The notes under the pieces are model-generated. The model had not been told where the DNA came from. It worked only from the letters and a program-made list of their open reading frames with translations, and made no database searches. Of a stretch of 13,368 bases of DNA, positions 6,480 through 11,520 are shown one piece after another. Origin of the DNA: Anaerolineae bacterium (GTDB lineage Bacteria > Chloroflexota > Anaerolineae > B4-G1); the NCBI GenBank assembly GCA_030612185.1, contig JAUWOI010000062.1, positions 1 through 13,368 of the forward strand, in the 5' to 3' direction. The translations under genes and the position numbers were made by a program. How positions within the stretch are numbered: position 1 is the stretch's first letter; the number at the start of each line of letters is the position of its first letter.

Positions 6480-6679
6480 GTCATTGCGAGCGCAGCGAAG
6501 CACCGCCACGAGTACTCGCGGTGGCAATCTCCACCTGGATCATTGGGGATTGCCACCGCGAGTACCACCGCGAGTACTCGTGGCGGGGCTCCACTGCGAG
6601 AGTACTCTCGTGGCAGGCGTGGCGGTGCTTCGTCGCTGCCCGCCACGCTTCGCTCGCGGCTTCGGCTCCTCGCAATGAC
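6480..6679. repeat. Large palindromic repeat block with nested GAGTACTC cassettes
   Basis: The gap 6440-6751 holds no credible gene. The block is bounded by GTCATTGCGAG (6480-6490) and its exact reverse complement CTCGCAATGAC (6669-6679), the ends of a widespread class of bacterial intergenic repeats. Inside, a perfect 22-bp inverted repeat joins 6503-6524 with 6565-6586, each arm containing the palindrome CGAGTACTCG. GGTGGCAATC/GATTGCCACC forms a further stem. CCACCGCGAGTA is duplicated in tandem (6553-6576), and a variant palindrome GAGAGTACTCTC follows near 6598-6609. Short ORFs in this stretch, on either strand, are by-products of the repeat. Confidence 0.75.
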
Positions 6680-6751
6680 AGGTTGACTGTTTCTTGCACA
6701 ATGGGTGGCACATTCGCGCCACGCGTAGACCAGAATGACGCTGCCTGGTGG

Positions 6752-7099
6752 TTACCGTATAGATAATTCTGGAGCGTCGAGGATCGTCGCCGCCTGCGGG
6801 TGGCAGTGGCCGCAGCCGACGTGCGGGTCGTCTACTTCGACCTGGTGCTCAGTGCAGATGGCGTAGACCTCGACGCGGTGCACGAGCCCCAGCCAGCGCC
6901 GGACCACCCGTGCCTCCAGCACCATGTTGGGGCAGGCATTGGCGCGCAGGATGCCCGGCACCGGGCAGCGGGCGCACAGTTTGGGCTTCCACGGCTCTGA
7001 GCGCGGGTTGCGCCCGATGAGGCGGCACTCCTGGGTGGAGTGACCACGGTAGAAGTCCTCGTAGTAGTAGCGACATTCAGTGCCAGCAGGTGTGCGCAT
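6752..7099 (-). CDS. Cys-rich conserved-looking protein of unknown function
   Basis: This is a 115-residue protein I do not recognise as a named family. It has eight cysteines, at 9, 25, 42, 45, 56, 82, 96 and 99, with C42-x2-C45 and C96-x2-C99 pairs and nearby histidines (H93, H100). One or two zinc-binding knuckles are likely. No membrane segment or signal peptide is visible. The Cys pattern and ordered composition make it more credible than its antisense shadow frames. No strong ribosome-binding site precedes the ATG, only a weak AGG five bases away. It lies between hepT, upstream, and the repeat block. A redox-labile metal site or nucleic-acid-binding ribbon are both possible; neither is shown. 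Confidence 0.65.
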   Translation of the reverse strand: MRTPAGTECRYYYEDFYRGHSTQECRLIGRNPRSEPWKPKLCARCPVPGILRANACPNMVLEARVVRRWLGLVHRVEVYAICTEHQVEVDDPHVGCGHCHPQAATILDAPELSIR

Positions 7100-7113
7100 T
7101 TGCCTAATGCGTA

Positions 7114-7134
7114 AAACGTGAAACGTGAAGCGTG
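7114..7134. repeat. Heptanucleotide tandem array (AAACGTG x3)
   Basis: Three 7-bp units lie in a row: AAACGTG, AAACGTG, AAGCGTG. The array is just past the hepT stop. The last unit forms one arm of a hairpin, GAAGCGT (7127-7133) with ACGCTTC (7140-7146), whose loop and second arm include the hepT stop codon. On the minus strand the hairpin is followed by T-rich repeats, so it may act as a weak terminator. Confidence 0.7.
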
Positions 7135-7137
7135 ACT

Positions 7138-7632
7138 CTACGCTTCGTCTGCCCGTGCTAACTGTTCCAGGAAATCGGCAAAGGCAAGCAACTCGCTCCG
7201 TACCTGCTCCCAGGTAGGGGCCAGGCTGTTCATCAACACCTCCATACGTCCCGGGTCCAGGTTGACCGCGTACACGTGGCGCACCAGGTGACGAAACTTG
7301 CGGTATTTGTCCAAGGCGGCAATGCTCTCAGGGCTAATGACTGCTGGCCGTATGCGCTCCAGGCTCACGCTCATCTGACGCAGCAGTTCAACGTGCCAGG
7401 CAGCGCCCCCCAGTTTGCCGCCATCCATCTGCTCTGCAATCAACTCAAAGAGCCGTTCCATGCCGGCGTAGAAAGCGTGCAGGTTTAGAGCCACGGAGTC
7501 TATGTACACGTCTTGGTCAACTGCCACCGCACGTGCCCTGGCCCAGTTCCGTTGTGCCCGTTGAATGGTTTTCTCCAGATCCTTCACTTCGTCCTGGATT
7601 CGCTGCGCGAGTAGCAGGTGCACAGGTATCAT
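7138..7632 (-). CDS. hepT: HepT-like HEPN ribonuclease toxin
   Basis: This helical protein has 164 residues. FRHLVRHVY contains the HEPN catalytic pattern R-x4-H-x-Y (R114, H119, Y121). Upstream, LHAFYAGMERLFELIAEQMD and the WHVELLRQM segment match HepT proteins, which were long annotated as nucleotidyltransferase-associated. In characterised HepT/MntA systems HepT is an RNase that can cleave tRNA ends, and MntA silences it by adding AMP to the Tyr of this motif. The ATG overlaps the mntA stop by four bases (ATGA), a sign of translational coupling, with GAGGGGG upstream. Catalytic residues appear intact, so the toxin is probably functional. The pair lies downstream of efp in the same direction. 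Confidence 0.85.
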   Translation of the reverse strand: MIPVHLLLAQRIQDEVKDLEKTIQRAQRNWARARAVAVDQDVYIDSVALNLHAFYAGMERLFELIAEQMDGGKLGGAAWHVELLRQMSVSLERIRPAVISPESIAALDKYRKFRHLVRHVYAVNLDPGRMEVLMNSLAPTWEQVRSELLAFADFLEQLARADEA

Positions 7633-8042
7633 AATGGAACCCCCTCTTGCTCAATGACGCGGCGCAGCCCACCAGAGGCCGTCTCAATCTCTACCAGATC
7701 CACGGCAATCTCCTTGTTCAGCTCCTCGACGGCGCTCCAGGCATGCAGGTACGTCGGCCAAGTCATTCCCGCCACGGCCAGGTCCACATCAGACCACCGC
7801 GTGAAGCATCTGTCGTGAACAAGGGAGCCGAAGACGATAACCCGCTTGGCCCCATACTGGGTCTTCAAAAGCGCCGCTGCCTGTCGGGCCAAAGCCCAGG
7901 CACGCTCTCGCCGTTCCGCTACCTGCCGCTGTAATGCTTGCGAGCGCGCCCGTGCTGCATGCCGATACACTTCCATCTCGCGCCGGGTCATACCAATCGC
8001 CGTCTTCTCTTGCCCAGGCCGCATCTCCACTACACCGTTCAC
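7629..8042 (-). CDS. mntA: MntA-like minimal nucleotidyltransferase (antitoxin of HepT)
   Basis: The protein has 137 residues. VIVFGSLVHDRCF followed by SDVDLAV gives the nucleotidyltransferase motif (G72-S73, D85, D87), and VDLVEIE supplies a likely third acidic residue (D115 or near). Spacing between GS and DxD is 11 residues, one more than the usual ten. About 60 N-terminal residues, helical and rich in Arg/Ala/Gln, precede the core, longer than in minimal MntA proteins. MntA modifies the HepT tyrosine with AMP to neutralise it. I place the start at a GTG (8042) with AGAGG upstream; an internal ATG at 8024 is possible. It starts 47 nt after the efp stop with no obvious terminator between, so cotranscription with efp is likely. 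Confidence 0.83.
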   Translation of the reverse strand: MNGVVEMRPGQEKTAIGMTRREMEVYRHAARARSQALQRQVAERRERAWALARQAAALLKTQYGAKRVIVFGSLVHDRCFTRWSDVDLAVAGMTWPTYLHAWSAVEELNKEIAVDLVEIETASGGLRRVIEQEGVPL

Positions 8043-8089
8043 ATCTCGCCTCTCAGTGAATTCCTGCCTTCTTTTGGCAATCTGCGCTT

Positions 8090-8647
8090 CTACACCCGCG
8101 TGACGTACTCGTCGGTGCGGGTGTCCACGCGGATCACGTCACCCTGCTTGATGAAGAGTGGCACCTGCACGCCCAGGCCGGTCTCCAGTCTCACTTTTTT
8201 CATCGCGCCGGTGGCCGTGTCGCCGGCAACAGCCATCTCTGCCTCGACCACCTCCAGTGCTACCGTCGTCGGCAGTTCCACGTCCAGTGCTTCCTCCTCG
8301 TAGGTTGCCAGCACCAGTTTCAGCCCCTCTTTGAGATAGTGAACCTGGTCGCCCAGCGCAGAGGCGGACAGGGCCGTCTGGTCGTAGGTCTCGGTGTCCA
8401 TGAAGTGATACAGATCGCCGTCGGTGTAGAGGTACTGCACGCCGCGCCGCTCGACGCGGATGACCTCCACCCGGTCGCTGGAGATGAAGTTGTGCTGGAT
8501 GGTCGCGCCGGTGCGCAGATTGCGCAGCGTGGTGCGGATAGTGGCCTTGCCTCGCCCCGGCTTGTGGTGCTGGTATGCCAGCACTTTGTATAGTTTGCCA
8601 TCCATCGTGAAGGTGACACCTTTGCGTAGTTCGTTGACGTCAATCAT
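8090..8647 (-). CDS. efp: Translation elongation factor P
   Basis: This gene encodes 185 residues, the normal EF-P length, from the ATG at 8647 preceded by AGGAGG. Upstream in-frame codons up to 8698 lie in the leader. MIDVNELRKG opens domain I. The loop that reaches the peptidyl-transferase centre reads HKPGRGKATIR. The C-terminus, LETGLGVQVPLFIKQGDVIR, is the conserved domain III signature. EF-P rescues ribosomes stalled at proline runs. The loop tip is Arg32, matching the Arg rhamnosylated in Pseudomonas EF-P rather than the Lys34 lysylated in E. coli. Whether it is modified cannot be judged here. It is transcribed divergently from hisS and followed by mntA-hepT. Confidence 0.97.
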   Translation of the reverse strand: MIDVNELRKGVTFTMDGKLYKVLAYQHHKPGRGKATIRTTLRNLRTGATIQHNFISSDRVEVIRVERRGVQYLYTDGDLYHFMDTETYDQTALSASALGDQVHYLKEGLKLVLATYEEEALDVELPTTVALEVVEAEMAVAGDTATGAMKKVRLETGLGVQVPLFIKQGDVIRVDTRTDEYVTRV

Positions 8648-8700
8648 TTGTTCCTCCTGACTTCCTGCTCCCCTCTCAAGCGAGTGACAGGGCGACATAC

Positions 8701-8728
8701 ATTATACCCGTTCTGCCTGCGCCGTCAA
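8701..8728 (-). promoter_or_regulatory. efp promoter
   Basis: Minus strand: TTGACG (8728-8723), 16-base spacer, TATAAT (8706-8701). The expected start is about 45 bases before the efp ATG. Confidence 0.75.
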
Positions 8729-8750
8729 TCGCCGGGGGGCTCTCAAATAG

Positions 8751-8779
8751 TAGACAATAGCCCCGACTTGGGCTATAAT
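8751..8779 (+). promoter_or_regulatory. hisS promoter
   Basis: Plus strand: TAGACA (8751-8756), 17-base spacer, TATAAT (8774-8779). Start expected near 8786, giving a leader of about 25 bases and no room for a T-box. It lies back to back with the efp promoter. Confidence 0.78.
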
Positions 8780-8811
8780 AGCGTGCATCTGTGACCAGGA
8801 GGAAATGCCCT

Positions 8812-10080
8812 ATGCCCCGTTATCAGCGACCAACCGGAACCCTGGACGTTCTGCCGGAGGCCCAGCCTTATTGGTATCACGTGCGCGCCCATGCGCGGCG
8901 ACTGGCTGAACTGGCCGGCTTTGAGCGCATTGACCTGCCCATTTTCGAGGCGACCGAACTCTTCGCCCGGGGCGTTGGGGAGGGCACCGACATCGTGGAC
9001 AAAGAGATGTACTCATTCACCGACAAGGGAGATCACAAAATCACGCTGCGGCCGGAGTTCACCGCCAGCATCGTGCGGGCCTACGTTGAAAACGGGATGC
9101 GCGTGCTGCCCCAGCCGGTCAAACTCTACACGTTCGGCCCCATCTTCCGCTACGAGCGGCCGCAGGCCGGCCGGTACCGCCAACATACCCAGTTTAACGT
9201 CGAGATTCTAGGCGAGCAGGACCCAGCCGCCGACCTGGAGGTCATGCTGCTGGCCTGGGACTTGTACGCCAGTCTGGGTTTCCGCGATCTGGCCTTCCAG
9301 TTGAACTCGACCGGCTGCCCGCAGTGCAAACCGGGGTACGTGGCCCTGCTGAAGGAGTACTACGCCGGTCACCGCGATAAAATCTGCCAGGATTGCCAGC
9401 GGCGATTGGAGCGCAACCCGCTGCGTGTGCTCGATTGCAAGGCCAGGCAGTGCCAGCCGATCATCGCCGGCGCGCCGCACATCCTCGACCACCTGTGCGC
9501 GGAGTGCGCCGAGCACTTCGCCACGCTGCGGGAGTACCTGGACCTGCTGAACCGGAGTTACCTCATCAACCACCGGTTGGTGCGCGGGTTGGATTATTAC
9601 ACCAAGACGGTCTTCGAGGTCTGGGCGGCCGGCATCGGCGCACAAAGCGCGGTCTGTGGCGGTGGCCGCTACGACGGCCTGGCCGAACTCCTGGGCGGCC
9701 CGCCGACGCCGGGCGTGGGCTTCGGCTCCGGGCTGGAGCGCATCATTCTGGTGATGGAGCAACTGGGTGTAGAAGTACCGCCACTGCCAGCACCGCGAGT
9801 CTTTCTGGCGCATCTGGGGCCGCAGGCCCGCCGGGAGGCGCTGCGGCTGGCGGATGCGCTGCGCCGGGCGGATGTGGGGACGTGGTTCCCGTTTGGGGAG
9901 CGAGGGCTGAGGAGCCAACTTCGCGAGGCTGGCAAACGGGCTATGCGGTACGTTGTCATTCTGGGGGAGGACGAATTGGCAAGCGGAACGGCGGCGGTGC
10001 GAGATATGCAGACGGGAGAGCAGACGAGCGTGGAACTGGCGGAGTTGGTGGAGTGGCTGAGAGTAGCAGTCAGCGGCTAG
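8812..10080 (+). CDS. hisS: Histidyl-tRNA synthetase
   Basis: This class II synthetase has 422 residues and charges tRNA-His. Motif 2 is FRYERPQAGRYRQHTQF (112-128). The HisA and HisB signatures are VRGLDYYTKTVFE (257-269) and GGGRYDGL (283-290), and motif 3 is GVGFGSGLER (301-310). The insertion between motif 2 and HisA carries Cys pairs (C169/C172, C192/C195, C229/C232) and NPLRVLDCK, normal for the longer bacterial HisRS type. The anticodon-binding domain fills the last 90 or so residues. I chose the ATG at 8812 because AGGAGG lies nine bases upstream; a GTG at 8791 is in frame but would include the ribosome site in the coding region. The stop codon falls within a heptanucleotide array. 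Confidence 0.97.
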   Translation: MPRYQRPTGTLDVLPEAQPYWYHVRAHARRLAELAGFERIDLPIFEATELFARGVGEGTDIVDKEMYSFTDKGDHKITLRPEFTASIVRAYVENGMRVLPQPVKLYTFGPIFRYERPQAGRYRQHTQFNVEILGEQDPAADLEVMLLAWDLYASLGFRDLAFQLNSTGCPQCKPGYVALLKEYYAGHRDKICQDCQRRLERNPLRVLDCKARQCQPIIAGAPHILDHLCAECAEHFATLREYLDLLNRSYLINHRLVRGLDYYTKTVFEVWAAGIGAQSAVCGGGRYDGLAELLGGPPTPGVGFGSGLERIILVMEQLGVEVPPLPAPRVFLAHLGPQARREALRLADALRRADVGTWFPFGERGLRSQLREAGKRAMRYVVILGEDELASGTAAVRDMQTGEQTSVELAELVEWLRVAVSG

Positions 10081-10092
10081 CAGTCAGCAGTT
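10065..10092. repeat. Heptanucleotide tandem array (AGCAGTC x4) across the hisS stop
   Basis: Four 7-bp units lie in a row: AGCAGTC, AGCGGCT, AGCAGTC, AGCAGTT. The second to third junction supplies the hisS TAG stop. The array ends three bases before the nadK ATG and takes the place where a ribosome-binding site would be expected. Confidence 0.75.
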
Positions 10093-10095
10093 GAT

Positions 10096-10971
10096 ATGAA
10101 GACGATAGGCATACTCTACAATCCTCGCATCGCCCGGGCATATCCCCTGGCGGAGGAAATAGCCGCGTGGGTAGAGCAGGGGGGGCGGGAAGCACATATC
10201 TGCACGGCAGACGACGCGCCGGATACACTCCGCCTGCAGGAAACCGGCCTGCTGGTGACGCTGGGCGGCGACGGTTCGATCCTGCGTGCGGCGCGGGCTG
10301 CGGCTCCCTACGGCACGCTGCTCCTGGGGGTCAACCTGGGGCGCGTGGGGTTTCTCACCGAGGCCGAGCCGGAGACGTGGCGGGAGGTCCTGGCGCGGGT
10401 GTTGGCGGACGACTGCTGGGTCGAGGAGCGGATGATCCTTCGTGTAGCGACCAGGAGGGATGGCGAACCGCTGGGGCAGGCCGAGGCATTGAACGACGTG
10501 GTGGTAGGGCGGGGGGCGCGGGCCCGCGTGGTGCACCTGCGCACCGAGATTGACGGGGGCTACCTGGCTACCTACGTTGCCGATGGCCTCATCGTCGCCA
10601 CGCCGACAGGGAGCACCGCCTACGCGCTGGCGGCCGGGGGGCCGATTCTGCCGCCGCAATTGCGCAATATCTTGCTCGTCCCGGTCGCGCCACACCTGAG
10701 CATGGAGCGGCCCATTGTCCTGTCCGAGGGGGTGACCGTGCATATCGTCGTCACTGGTGAGCGCCCGGCTGTGCTGACGGTGGATGGGGAGGTGCAGGCG
10801 GAACTGGAGAGCGGGGACGAGGTGCTGGTGGAGGCCAGCCCTCACGTGGCCCGCTTTGCGCGGGTGCGAGAGCGGACGTATTTCTACAAGACGCTGGTGG
10901 CGCGGTTGGTGCCACGAAATCAAACCACAAATGCCAAATCCCAAGTCCCAAATCTGGAGCCAAAAGTATGA
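10096..10971 (+). CDS. nadK: NAD kinase (ATP- or polyphosphate-dependent)
   Basis: The protein has 291 residues. TLGGDGSILRAA (about 55-66) is the conserved GGDG nucleotide motif, ND at 133-134 contacts NAD, and ADGLIVATPTGSTAY (162-176) is the second signature. The APHLSMERPIVL segment and late TVDGE complete the fold. It phosphorylates NAD to NADP in the cytoplasm. No Shine-Dalgarno sequence precedes the ATG, because the upstream bases are a heptamer array; translation may depend on coupling with hisS, whose stop lies 15 bases away. The last 15 or so residues (NAKSQVPNLEPKV) are encoded by another heptamer array and do not look like part of the fold. The stop overlaps the next ATG (ATGA). 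Confidence 0.96.
   Translation: MKTIGILYNPRIARAYPLAEEIAAWVEQGGREAHICTADDAPDTLRLQETGLLVTLGGDGSILRAARAAAPYGTLLLGVNLGRVGFLTEAEPETWREVLARVLADDCWVEERMILRVATRRDGEPLGQAEALNDVVVGRGARARVVHLRTEIDGGYLATYVADGLIVATPTGSTAYALAAGGPILPPQLRNILLVPVAPHLSMERPIVLSEGVTVHIVVTGERPAVLTVDGEVQAELESGDEVLVEASPHVARFARVRERTYFYKTLVARLVPRNQTTNAKSQVPNLEPKV
10934..10954. repeat. Heptanucleotide tandem array (CCAAATC x3) in the nadK tail
   Basis: CCAAATC, CCAAGTC and CCAAATC lie in a row and are translated as the C-terminal tail of NAD kinase. The GGAG just after the array (10956-10959) serves as the ribosome-binding site of the next gene. Confidence 0.72.
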
Positions 10972-11510
10972 CCGAACCAATGCATTGCGTGAACCACCCC
11001 GACGTCGAGACTTACCTGCGTTGCAACAAGTGCGGGCAGCCGATATGCCCCAAGTGTGTGGTGCAGACGCCGGTCGGCTACCGCTGCAGGGACTGCGTCA
11101 ATGCTCAACAGCGGGTCTTCTACGCCGATTTCCGCCCTGTCCACTACCTGGTCGCTGCGGCGGTCGCGCTGCCGCTGGCGCTGGTGGCGGGCTGGCTCAT
11201 CCCCAGCCTGGGCTGGTTCGCCATCTTCCTGGGACCGCTGGTTGGTGGAGGCATCGCCGAGGCTGCACACCGGGCGATCCAACGGCGGCGCGGGCGGTAC
11301 ACCTGGCTGGTCGTGTGCGGATGCATCGCCGTGGGGGTGCTGCCCCGGTTGTTGTTCACCCTGCTTACCTTCATCGGGCCTGTGGTTGACCCCACGGCGG
11401 CAGGGTACTACATCACCTCTGGATTGATGGGGCTGTTGTGGAACGTCGTCTATCTGGTGACGGCGGTAGGCGCGGCCTACGCCCGGCTGCGCCCTGGGCG
11501 GCGTGTGTAG
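10968..11510 (+). CDS. B-box-type zinc-finger membrane protein
   Basis: This gene encodes 180 residues. The first 45 contain a compact zinc-binding region with C7, H10, C19, C22, C27, C30, C40 and C43 (CNKCGQPICPKC, then YRCRDC), like a B-box zinc finger. Then follow about four hydrophobic segments (roughly 60-78, 82-98, 112-137 and 150-172), so the zinc finger probably hangs from the membrane into the cytoplasm. Such fusions are common uncharacterised proteins in Chloroflexota; I recognise the type but no function. Translation is coupled to nadK through the ATGA overlap, and recN begins ten bases after its stop, so it is part of a nadK-recN transcript. Confidence 0.8.
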   Translation: MTEPMHCVNHPDVETYLRCNKCGQPICPKCVVQTPVGYRCRDCVNAQQRVFYADFRPVHYLVAAAVALPLALVAGWLIPSLGWFAIFLGPLVGGGIAEAAHRAIQRRRGRYTWLVVCGCIAVGVLPRLLFTLLTFIGPVVDPTAAGYYITSGLMGLLWNVVYLVTAVGAAYARLRPGRRV

Positions 11511-11520
11511 GAGGGTGAGA

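Noticed and set aside
6101..6766. Plus-strand 221-residue frame and several short frames in the repeat block
   Set aside because: They run antisense to GH130 or are made of the palindromic repeat; none shows a domain.
8780..8811. T-box or attenuator leader for hisS
   Set aside because: The promoter leaves only about 25 bases before the ATG, too short for such an element.
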